Assembly (NCBI GenBank): GCA_019232645.1
Contig: JAFANO010000163.1
Span: 1 to 7,733, forward strand
DNA: 7,733 bases
Reading direction: 5' to 3'
Source: Planctomycetaceae bacterium
GTDB lineage: Bacteria > Planctomycetota > Planctomycetia > Isosphaerales > Isosphaeraceae
Position 1 is the first letter of the stretch. Each line of letters begins with the position of its first letter. Below the pieces are notes generated by a model that was given only the letters and a program-made list of their open reading frames with translations, was not told the DNA's origin and did not search any database. Made by a program: the position numbers and the translations under genes. Of the stretch, positions 1 through 7,034 are shown one piece after another.

Positions 1-78
1 ATCCTGATCTTCGCCGCCCTGTTCCACGAGCAGGAGATCCGCGAGCCGGCGCTGGAGGCCGACGCGGCGCTGGTCTGA
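1..78 (+). CDS. 3' end of an unidentified protein-coding gene (partial)
   Basis: The plus strand is open in frame 1 from the window edge to a TGA at 76-78. It encodes a 25-residue C-terminus, beginning ILIFAALFHEQEIREP and ending in DAALV. The first eight residues are hydrophobic, so this could be the end of a last membrane helix followed by a short acidic tail, but 25 residues are too few to assign a family. GC-rich third positions and the stem-loop starting 7 bases after the stop support a real gene end. It is convergent with the gene at 366-1883. The rest of the gene lies outside the window. Confidence 0.6.
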   Translation: MLIFAALFHEQEIREPALEADAALV

Positions 79-85
79 TACGCAT

Positions 86-113
86 TCCGGATATTTTATG
101 CACTTTATCCGGA
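86..113 (+). terminator. Candidate stem-loop terminator of the upstream partial gene
   Basis: An 8-bp perfect inverted repeat, tccggata (86-93) and tatccgga (106-113), encloses a 12-base loop and begins 7 bases after the TGA at 76-78. The position fits a transcription terminator for the plus-strand gene. No run of T follows (next bases tcttgcattt), so it is not a classical intrinsic terminator. Low to moderate confidence. Confidence 0.35.
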
Positions 114-119
114 TCTTGC

Positions 120-149
120 ATTTGAGATTTCAAATTTGAGATTTGAAAT
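120..149. repeat. AT-rich 14-bp tandem direct repeat with nested palindrome
   Basis: The 11-mer atttgagattt occurs at 120-130 and again at 134-144, a 14-base period. A 9-bp inverted repeat overlaps it: atttcaaat (127-135) and atttgaaat (141-149) around a 5-base loop. The tract is strongly AT-rich against GC-rich surroundings and lies 6 bases before the inverted-repeat element at 156-253. It could be part of an insertion scar, a DNA-bending or AT-rich spacer, or a weak hairpin between convergent genes. No function can be assigned. Confidence 0.6.
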
Positions 150-155
150 TTTCAC

Positions 156-253
156 AGGAGTTGCGCAGTTGGTCTTCTGGGCATATTTCGGGGTCGAAAA
201 ATGCCTGATTCTGGGCTTAAAAAATTACCCAGAAGACCAACCGCGTAACTCCT
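156..253. mobile_element. 98-bp MITE-like element with 26-bp terminal inverted repeats
   Basis: The left arm (156-181, starting aggagttgcgcagttggtc) and the reverse complement of the right arm (228-253, starting aggagttacgcggttggtc) agree at 24 of 26 positions; one mismatch would be a G:U pair in RNA. The 46-base centre has no coding capacity and is AT-rich. It holds a small hairpin (186-190 with 195-199) and a third copy of ttctggg (209-215), which can pair with 228-234 in place of the left arm. Length, long imperfect terminal repeats, no ORF and location between convergent genes fit a non-autonomous transposable element or IS remnant. I see no flanking target-site duplication. A bidirectional transcription terminator or a structured RNA is the main alternative. 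Confidence 0.55.
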
Positions 254-365
254 ATATCAAATCCGCAGATCGGTGCACAAATTCCTGGGACCCGTATGAG
301 ACACGCGCCCGATCCTCAGGTCGGTTCCATCCCCCTGACGGGAGAGGATTTGCGCTGCGAATCGA

Positions 366-1883
366 TCAACCGAGCACGTGCGCGACGGCGTCGTGGGCGC
401 GGATCATCAGCGGGCTGTCGGGCGTCTTGGCACCGGGGACGTGGAACATCAGGGCGGCGGCCAGCGGGGCGCGCCACTTCGGGTCGCTGGCCAGGAGGCA
501 CTCCTCCCAGGCCGCGGCGCCGTACTTGTAGTCGTGGCTGTCGCGGCCCTTGTGGAAGATCATCCGCCGGGCCGCGGCGAAGACGAGGTCGGCCTGGCCG
601 CCCTTCTCCAGGTAGCCGACCACCTTCTCGGCGGCCTTGCTCCGGTTGTCGCTGACCGTCTCGAAGATCTCGCCGACGGCGGCCTCCCCCGAGGCCACCG
701 GCGCGTCCGCGTCGAGGGCGTCGATCGCGGGATGGGCGGGAGGCTTGACGACGGCGCGGAACATCGGGATCCAGCCGACGGCCTGGAGCAGCGCCAGGCG
801 ACGGGTGGTGTCGTCGCCGCTCGCCCCGTAGATGAAGTGCAGCGCGTTGGCCGAGGTCACCGCGTGCAGCGCGATGATCCCCGGGCTCCGCATCAGCAGC
901 TCGCTGCCGCCCAGGACCACGGCGTCCCAGAGCGAGTCGGCCGCGACTCCTCGATTGAGCAGCCCGATCGCCTCGGCCGAGGCCGACTCGGGCGACGCCT
1001 GGCGTATCGCCTCCAGGAGGGTCCGGGTGGCCGACGTGTCGGGCCTGCCGACGGCCCAGTCGTCCCGGATCTTCTTGGCATTCTCGAGGTTGGCTTCATA
1101 GGGTCCGACCGGGACGTGCCGCGAGTCGCCGTGCAGGTCGAGCAGGCCGAAGGCCAGCGAGCGGAGGCAGGGCTCGGCGTGCTGCCAGCCGATCGCCTGC
1201 AAGGTCCGCCAGGTCTGCGCGGTGAAGATGGCCTTGTGGCCGATGTTGCGCTGGTCGCGGACGCCGAACCTCCAGAGCGGCTCCATCGTCTCGGCCGCTC
1301 CCGAGTCGCGGCAGAGCGCGGCGACGGCAGTGTCGGCGGCGTCGGCGTCCCAGGCCTCCATGGCCCGGACGAACTCGGCCCGGGCCTGGTCGGGCCGGGG
1401 CAGGCGCGCCTCGTCCACCCTGCCGAGCGTCCAGTCCCCCTCCTTGATGTCCTGCTCCTGCGACCGCTTGAAGTTGTCGAGCGCCCAGAGGAGGGGGAGG
1501 AGCCGGTCGTTGACCGCGGCGGTCTGCCCGAGCAGGTGCGCCGAGTTGATCACCATCACCGCGTGGAACTTGAAGCCGACCGGGCGGGGCTTGATGTTGC
1601 GGATCCCGGCCAGGAACAGGCCCGCGAGCAGGTCGCGGTAGGAGAGCCCCTCCTTGAGCTGCGCGATGGCCACCTCCAGGGCCCGCTCGCGGGGCGTCTC
1701 CTCGATCCAGCGCACGACCGGCTCGATCTCGGGCCGGAACCGGACCGCGTCGGGCCCGACCTTCAAATCCTCGGCGCGGGCCGGCGTGATCGCGGCCAGG
1801 CCGCCCCAGTGACCCAGGCCCGCCCCGAGCCCCAGCGCCGAGGCCGACTGCAGAAACCGACGACGTCGGAATGTCCCATCCAT
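366..1883 (-). CDS. Tat-exported protein of unknown function, histidine-rich
   Basis: A 505-residue protein. The ATG at 1881-1883 is preceded by a purine-rich GGGGGAG (1888-1894) four bases upstream. The N-terminus carries a twin-arginine signal: RRRRFLQ at 6-12, a hydrophobic stretch at about 14-32, and a likely cleavage site after ARA (35-37), so the protein is probably exported folded. The mature part looks alpha-helical and soluble, with no second membrane segment and no CxxCH heme motif. Histidines sit in several conserved-looking blocks: FKFHAVMVINSAH (104-116), IGHKAIF (214-220), GWQHAEP (232-238), LHAVTSANALHF (339-350) and FHKGRDSHDYKYG (443-455). I remember this as a planctomycete hypothetical-protein type but know no established function. 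The HAVTSA block recalls the questin-oxidase-like family, an unverified resemblance. It lies 193 bases downstream of the regulator gene, probably with its own promoter. Confidence 0.9.
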   Translation of the reverse strand: MDGTFRRRRFLQSASALGLGAGLGHWGGLAAITPARAEDLKVGPDAVRFRPEIEPVVRWIEETPRERALEVAIAQLKEGLSYRDLLAGLFLAGIRNIKPRPVGFKFHAVMVINSAHLLGQTAAVNDRLLPLLWALDNFKRSQEQDIKEGDWTLGRVDEARLPRPDQARAEFVRAMEAWDADAADTAVAALCRDSGAAETMEPLWRFGVRDQRNIGHKAIFTAQTWRTLQAIGWQHAEPCLRSLAFGLLDLHGDSRHVPVGPYEANLENAKKIRDDWAVGRPDTSATRTLLEAIRQASPESASAEAIGLLNRGVAADSLWDAVVLGGSELLMRSPGIIALHAVTSANALHFIYGASGDDTTRRLALLQAVGWIPMFRAVVKPPAHPAIDALDADAPVASGEAAVGEIFETVSDNRSKAAEKVVGYLEKGGQADLVFAAARRMIFHKGRDSHDYKYGAAAWEECLLASDPKWRAPLAAALMFHVPGAKTPDSPLMIRAHDAVAHVLG

Positions 1884-1927
1884 CGTGCTCCCCCTTTCCT
1901 GCCTCGCAAAGACGAAGTGGCTTCTCT

Positions 1928-1956
1928 ATTAGAGAGAAAGCGTCGGGAGCCCGAAA
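1928..1956 (-). promoter_or_regulatory. Weak candidate promoter for the Tat-exported protein gene
   Basis: Read on the minus strand, TCTAAT (1928-1933) matches five of six bases of the -10 consensus. A poor -35, TTTCGG (1951-1956), lies 17 bases upstream. Predicted initiation would be near 1920, giving a 5' leader of under 40 bases with the Shine-Dalgarno inside it. The -35 matches the consensus at only two positions. The gap from the previous gene (193 bases) makes some promoter here plausible. Confidence 0.25.
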
Positions 1957-2051
1957 GAGATCCCGGCCTCGCGGCCGTGGCGGGAAGATATCGGGGGCGG
2001 CCGCATGATCGCGGGGTCGCGTCCCATCCGCCCATCGGGAGTCCGTGGAGG

Positions 2052-2069
2052 GGCCGGGCCGGCCCGGCC
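2052..2069. repeat. 18-bp perfect GC palindrome after the regulator gene
   Basis: GGCCGGGCC followed directly by GGCCCGGCC is perfectly self-complementary over 18 bases. It starts 7 bases beyond the TGA of the response regulator. In RNA it could fold to a 7-bp all-GC stem with a 4-base loop, so it may serve as a terminator or 3' stabilising structure, although no T run follows on the minus strand. The alternative is a dyad protein-binding site about 170-186 bases upstream of the Tat-exported protein's start codon. Confidence 0.5.
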
Positions 2070-2076
2070 GCTCGAC

Positions 2077-3477
<1,401 letters not shown>

Positions 3478-3593
3478 GAGACTGGTCTCCTCCGTGAGAC
3501 GCTTCGCGGGTCAGGGGTGCGCCCGCCATGTCCGATCCGGGCTGGGAATCCCCCAGGGGCGGGGCCGACGCGGGCGCGATCGCTCCACACCAG

Positions 3594-3609
3594 GCGAAGC
3601 CTACTTCGC
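3594..3609 (-). other. Small stem-loop spanning the kinase stop codon
   Basis: A 6-bp perfect inverted repeat, gcgaag (3594-3599) and cttcgc (3604-3609), has a 4-base loop that contains the kinase TAG codon (3601-3603). It sits at the head of the 123-base kinase-regulator spacer. It may be a processing or stability element, or chance. A second short stem, ctggg/cccag (3542-3556), lies further into the spacer. Neither has a T run, so read-through into the regulator gene is expected. Confidence 0.3.
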
Positions 3610-5238
3610 GACCCAATGATTCGGATTCGATCTGGACGACGCGACGAGCTCGTCGTCCTCGGCCGGCCGGACCGGGAGCCGGACGACGAACGTCGAGCCC
3701 TGGTCCTCGCCGGGGCTGGAGGCGGTGATCTCGCCGTGGTGCTGGCTGACGATCCGATGGGTGATCGACAGGCCGAGGCCCGTCCCCTTGCCGACCCGCC
3801 GCTTGGTGTAGAACGGTTCGAAGATGTTCTCGAGGACCTCCGGCGCCATCCCGCAGCCATTATCGGCGAAGACCATCTCGGCCATCCCCCCGGTGTACCT
3901 CAAGTCGATCCGGAGGGTGCCGTCGGGGGCCATCGAGTCGAGCGCGTTGACCACCAGGTTGAGCACGACCTGCTTGATCTCCTGGCTATCGACGTGAGCC
4001 ATCACGGCTTCCTTGGGCTGGAAGACGATCTGCTTGCCGCGATACTTGCCCATGTGGCGGATCATCTCGACGACGCCCTGGATCAGGCCGGCCAGGTCGG
4101 TCCGCTCGCGCTGGATCTCGGCGCAGCGGGAGAAGTCGAGGAGCTTCTCGGTGATGCTCTTGCAGCGGAAGGCCTCCTCCTGGATCATCCGGAGGTAGTT
4201 GCGGACGACCTTGGCGTCGGTGCCGTCGCCCAGCCGGTCGAGGATCGGGCCGAGCCGGTGCTCCAGCGCTTCGGAGCAGAAGGCGATCGAGGCCAAGGGG
4301 TTGTTGATCTCGTGCGCGACCCCGGCGGCGAGGAAGCCGACGCCCGCCAGCCGCTCCGAGCGGACCAGTTGCCGGCTCCGCTCGCGGACCTGCCGCTCGA
4401 GGTCGGCGTAGGTCACGCTCAGCCGCGCCGTCATGTCGTTGAACGCCTCGGCCAGCGCCTGCATCTCGTCGCCGGTCTTGAGGTCGATCTTATAGTCGAA
4501 GGCGCCGAACGCCACGCGACGGACGCCGCGCTGCAGGAGCCGGACGGGGTAGAGGACCCAGCGGTGGAGCAGCGACGCCAGCCCGCAGAGCATCGCCAGC
4601 ACCGTCAGCGCCGAGGTCCAGACCAGGATCCGGCTCAGGTGATACCGGCTCTTGGACAGCAGCAGGACGGCGTAGAAGTCGCGGTGGAGCTTGTCGGGCA
4701 GGTCCATCACGCGGTGGTTGAGCCGTTCGATCCGGAGCGTCAGCCCCGACTTGCCGTTGAGCCCGGCGCGGATCGGCGGCTGCGCCTCGGGGTGGCGGCT
4801 CAGGTAGGTCGTCGTCCCGGGCAGCATGGGCTCGAACCGGGCCTGGGGGTTCAGCTCGTTGAGCAGCGCCGTCAGGTCGCTGTCGATCAAGAATGCCAGG
4901 CTCAGCTCGTCGCGGCCGTCGTCGGCCCGGTTCCCCTTGGTCGTGTTCTTCCTCAGCTCGCGGTGATAGGCGATCAGCGCCTCCTGCGCGTCCCTGACCT
5001 TCCGTTCCAGCGCCCGACGCTCCTCGGGCGTGGCGGCGTTCCCCGAATTCTCGAGCCGGACCACGACCTGGAGCAGGTCCTTCGACGCTCCCAGCTCGTG
5101 GAGCTGGTCGACGAGCTTCAGGTTGCTGCTGTGGAAGGCGCGGAGGCCGAAGATCGAGCCCCCCATCAGCGTGAGCATCATCCCGACGACCAGTGTCAGC
5201 CCGGCGATCAGCTTGACGCGGATGGTCCACTGTGGCAT
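3601..5238 (-). CDS. Membrane sensor histidine kinase with HAMP domain
   Basis: A 545-residue kinase. A first membrane helix (about 8-31) and a second (about 203-224) flank a roughly 170-residue extracytoplasmic region that is charged, probably helical, and matches no sensor domain I recognise. A HAMP linker follows (about 225-280, with YP at 230-231). The dimerisation/phosphotransfer domain has its H-box at VAHEINNPLASI, phospho-acceptor H309. The ATPase domain shows the N-box (N427 and N431), G1 DNGCGM (459-464), F-box FEPFYT (473-478) and G2 GKGTGLGL (483-490). All catalytic motifs are intact. The NNPL H-box is the type seen in NtrB/ZraS/AtoS-like kinases, which usually pair with NtrC-type regulators, matching the next gene. 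The start is well set: AAGGAGGT (5246-5253) lies 7 bases upstream of the ATG. The cytoplasmic part has no PAS domain, so input probably comes only through the external domain and HAMP. Confidence 0.96.
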   Translation of the reverse strand: MPQWTIRVKLIAGLTLVVGMMLTLMGGSIFGLRAFHSSNLKLVDQLHELGASKDLLQVVVRLENSGNAATPEERRALERKVRDAQEALIAYHRELRKNTTKGNRADDGRDELSLAFLIDSDLTALLNELNPQARFEPMLPGTTTYLSRHPEAQPPIRAGLNGKSGLTLRIERLNHRVMDLPDKLHRDFYAVLLLSKSRYHLSRILVWTSALTVLAMLCGLASLLHRWVLYPVRLLQRGVRRVAFGAFDYKIDLKTGDEMQALAEAFNDMTARLSVTYADLERQVRERSRQLVRSERLAGVGFLAAGVAHEINNPLASIAFCSEALEHRLGPILDRLGDGTDAKVVRNYLRMIQEEAFRCKSITEKLLDFSRCAEIQRERTDLAGLIQGVVEMIRHMGKYRGKQIVFQPKEAVMAHVDSQEIKQVVLNLVVNALDSMAPDGTLRIDLRYTGGMAEMVFADNGCGMAPEVLENIFEPFYTKRRVGKGTGLGLSITHRIVSQHHGEITASSPGEDQGSTFVVRLPVRPAEDDELVASSRSNPNHWVAK

Positions 5239-5301
5239 GGCGACGACCTCCTTGTCGCGGGGCGGACTTGCTCCGAAGTCCGGGTGGAATAATCGTCACC
5301 G

Positions 5302-5329
5302 ACTATATCATACGCCCCGTCGCGCTCAA
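5302..5329 (-). promoter_or_regulatory. Candidate sigma-70-type promoter of the kinase-regulator operon
   Basis: On the minus strand, TTGAGC (5324-5329; four of six -35 bases) is followed after 16 bases by TATAGT (5302-5307; five of six -10 bases). Transcription would start near 5295, leaving a leader of about 57 bases that ends in the strong Shine-Dalgarno of the kinase gene. The local AT richness of the -10 region stands out from the flanks. Together with the stem-loop at 5372-5420, it argues that the two-component genes form their own transcription unit. Confidence 0.45.
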
Positions 5330-5371
5330 AGGTCAGCGCCTGGGTTTTGGTCATGCCAACGGGCCTCGGGG

Positions 5372-5420
5372 CCGAAGCCGCGGGATCGGGCGGGGCGCCC
5401 GCCGAGGTCCCGGGCTTCGG
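5372..5420 (-). terminator. Large GC stem-loop just after the M48 protease gene
   Basis: The segment ccgaagcc (5372-5379) pairs with ggcttcgg (5413-5420). After a single bulged G at 5380, cggga (5381-5385) pairs with tcccg (5408-5412), giving 13 base pairs with one bulge. Inside, ggcggg (5389-5394) can pair with cccgcc (5398-5403). On the minus strand the structure begins 2 bases past the protease stop codon, so it probably ends or stabilises that transcript. It lacks a T run, so factor-independent termination is uncertain. Confidence 0.5.
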
Positions 5421-5422
5421 GA

Positions 5423-6883
5423 TCAGCGGAGGTGCGGGAAGGAGTCGTTGGACCAGGCGACGAGGGCGGCGGCGATCAGCCCCAGGGCCAGGACGAGGCG
5501 GAGCCGCGCGACGCCGCGCTGGAACCGACGCTCGGCATCGGGCTGGCCTTCGAGGCCCTCGAGGAAGGCGATCCGCCGCGCGATGCTGCCGTGCCGCCAC
5601 GACCGCCGGCCGTGCTCCATCCCGTTGAGCGTGGCCACATTCGCCAGCGCGTTGGCGAAGGTCCGGATCCCGACCGGGCACAGCGCGGCCGTCGCGGGGA
5701 CGTCGCCGGACGCGCCGTTGGGGTCGAGGTGGGGCGGGCAGCCCGCCCGGCCGCAGGAGACGGCGCGGCAGCCGAAGACGTCGGCCTGGCGCTCGAACTT
5801 CCGCGAGACGAAGCCGAAGACGACCAGAAAGTAGAGGCCCACCGTCGCCAGCGTCGTCCCCCCATGGAGGAGCATCGTCACGGCCGGATCGTCACGAAGG
5901 GCGGTCGAAGACCCCGCGAGCGGCGAGACGTCGATCGCCCAGAAGACCAGCGCCATCACACCCAGGCTGCCCAGGAAGAAGAAGCCGAAATAGGGCAGGT
6001 GCCGGTGCGCGATGTGGCCGATCTCGTGGCCGAAGACCGCCGCGATCTGGTGGTCGTCCAGGCAGTCGACCAGCGCGTCGGACAGCAGGACATAGCGGAA
6101 CCAGGGCAAGGCCCCCGTCACCCCGGCATTGACCACCCCATGCCCCGTGTCCCAGACCAGGATGTCGGTGCAGCGGAATCCGAAGCGGCGCGCCAGGCGC
6201 TCAAGCCGATGGCGCAACGGGCCGGGGGGCAAGGGGTGGGTCGGCCAGGCGAGGCGGACGAAGATCGGCGAGAGGACCAGGACCAGCCCCCCCATGACGA
6301 TCAGGCCGACGGGCAAGGCCCAGAGGCTCTCGGCCGCCTTCGGCCAGAGCCGATGCGCCAGGTCCTGGCCGGCCGCGAACAGGAGCACCACCGGGAGCAC
6401 CATCCCCAGCGAGCCCCTCGCCTTCAATGCCAGGTGCCGCCCCAGGCCGACGTCGCCTCGGATCCGCAAGGCACGCTCGGCGGGGTAGAGGCCCCACCAG
6501 CCCGCCAGTTGCATGAGCAGGAACGGCAGCAGGATCAGCATTTCATCGATCAGGATCGCCCCGCGGAAGCCCCAGCCGGAGTGGACCACCCACGGCCACC
6601 CGACGTCGTGGATCATCCAGCCGTAGACGGCGAGCGTCAGACCTTCGAGGCCCCGCGCGCCCCAGGCGTGCAGCCGCCGCAGCCCCGGGCTCGGCTTACC
6701 CCTCTGCGACGCCCGAAAGGCGACCCACCGCCCCAGCGCGCCGGCGACCGAGGCCACCAGCGCTACCCCGAGCAAGATCTCCCGGAGCTTCGGCGCGAGT
6801 TCGGAGCGGGGGATCGGACCAAGGTTGGCCGGCGAGTCGGTCCCGAAGGCCAGGAAGAGGGCGATCAGCAAGGAGAACGGCAT
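5423..6883 (-). CDS. Multi-pass M48-family zinc metalloprotease (Ste24/HtpX-like) with Cys-rich insertion
   Basis: A 486-residue integral membrane protein. The zinc motif HEIGH (286-290, within FGHEIGHIAHRH) gives ligands H286 and H290 and catalytic E287. The third ligand is probably E364 in SRKFERQADVFG (360-371), the M48 pattern closest to Ste24/CAAX-protease types. HGSIARRIAFLE (431-442) is the usual M48 C-terminal block. Likely membrane segments are near 36-54, 108-128, 158-176, 188-207, 297-317, 339-359 and 461-477, plus a hydrophobic N-terminus (3-14). Between the third ligand and the C-terminal block is an insertion with C372, C377, C382, H385 and C402. The family cleaves membrane or exported proteins, often in quality control; the substrate here is unknown. 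The ATG at 6881-6883 lacks a good Shine-Dalgarno: GGGG lies 5 bases upstream, and a better AAAGGA (6898-6903) is 14 bases away inside a hairpin. Upstream is a small exported protein gene (151-base gap); downstream is the kinase operon. Confidence 0.9.
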   Translation of the reverse strand: MPFSLLIALFLAFGTDSPANLGPIPRSELAPKLREILLGVALVASVAGALGRWVAFRASQRGKPSPGLRRLHAWGARGLEGLTLAVYGWMIHDVGWPWVVHSGWGFRGAILIDEMLILLPFLLMQLAGWWGLYPAERALRIRGDVGLGRHLALKARGSLGMVLPVVLLFAAGQDLAHRLWPKAAESLWALPVGLIVMGGLVLVLSPIFVRLAWPTHPLPPGPLRHRLERLARRFGFRCTDILVWDTGHGVVNAGVTGALPWFRYVLLSDALVDCLDDHQIAAVFGHEIGHIAHRHLPYFGFFFLGSLGVMALVFWAIDVSPLAGSSTALRDDPAVTMLLHGGTTLATVGLYFLVVFGFVSRKFERQADVFGCRAVSCGRAGCPPHLDPNGASGDVPATAALCPVGIRTFANALANVATLNGMEHGRRSWRHGSIARRIAFLEGLEGQPDAERRFQRGVARLRLVLALGLIAAALVAWSNDSFPHLR

Positions 6884-6897
6884 GGCGACCCCGGACG

Positions 6898-6913
6898 TCC
6901 TTTCCCAAAAGGA
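6898..6913 (-). other. Hairpin covering the purine-rich leader of the M48 gene
   Basis: A 6-bp perfect inverted repeat, tccttt (6898-6903) and aaagga (6908-6913), encloses a 4-base loop 14 bases upstream of the protease start codon. On the minus strand the arm AAAGGA is the best Shine-Dalgarno-like sequence near this gene, and the hairpin would hide it. It could modulate translation. The spacing of 14 bases is long for a ribosome binding site, so the link is tentative. Confidence 0.3.
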
Positions 6914-7034
6914 TTGGCAGGGGAGGGTGTGAGGCTGGGCGGACCGGGGTCGGGACGAGACCGAACCGAGGAGGGGATTTCTTGCGATACCCCCGCCTTC
7001 AGCGTCCTCCGGCCGACCTTCTGGAGGCGAGAGA

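Noticed and set aside
136..531. Plus-strand open frame (131 codons) starting in the AT-rich gap
   Set aside because: It crosses the inverted-repeat element and runs into the 3' end of the gene on the opposite strand. There is no ribosome binding site and no recognisable protein features.
1922..1936. Short inverted repeat TCTCT-ATT-AGAGA upstream of the Tat-protein gene
   Set aside because: Only five base pairs, AT-containing, and overlapping the candidate -10 element. Too short to claim as an operator.
3576..3583. GCGATCGC octamer, the sequence of the cyanobacterial HIP1 repeat
   Set aside because: It is a single copy in this window and expected by chance in GC-rich DNA. Nothing else points to a cyanobacterium.
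5345..5365. TTGGCATG on the minus strand upstream of the kinase, resembling a sigma-54 -24 element
   Set aside because: The base pair required 10 bases downstream of GG is AC rather than GC, and no TTGC-like -12 element is present.
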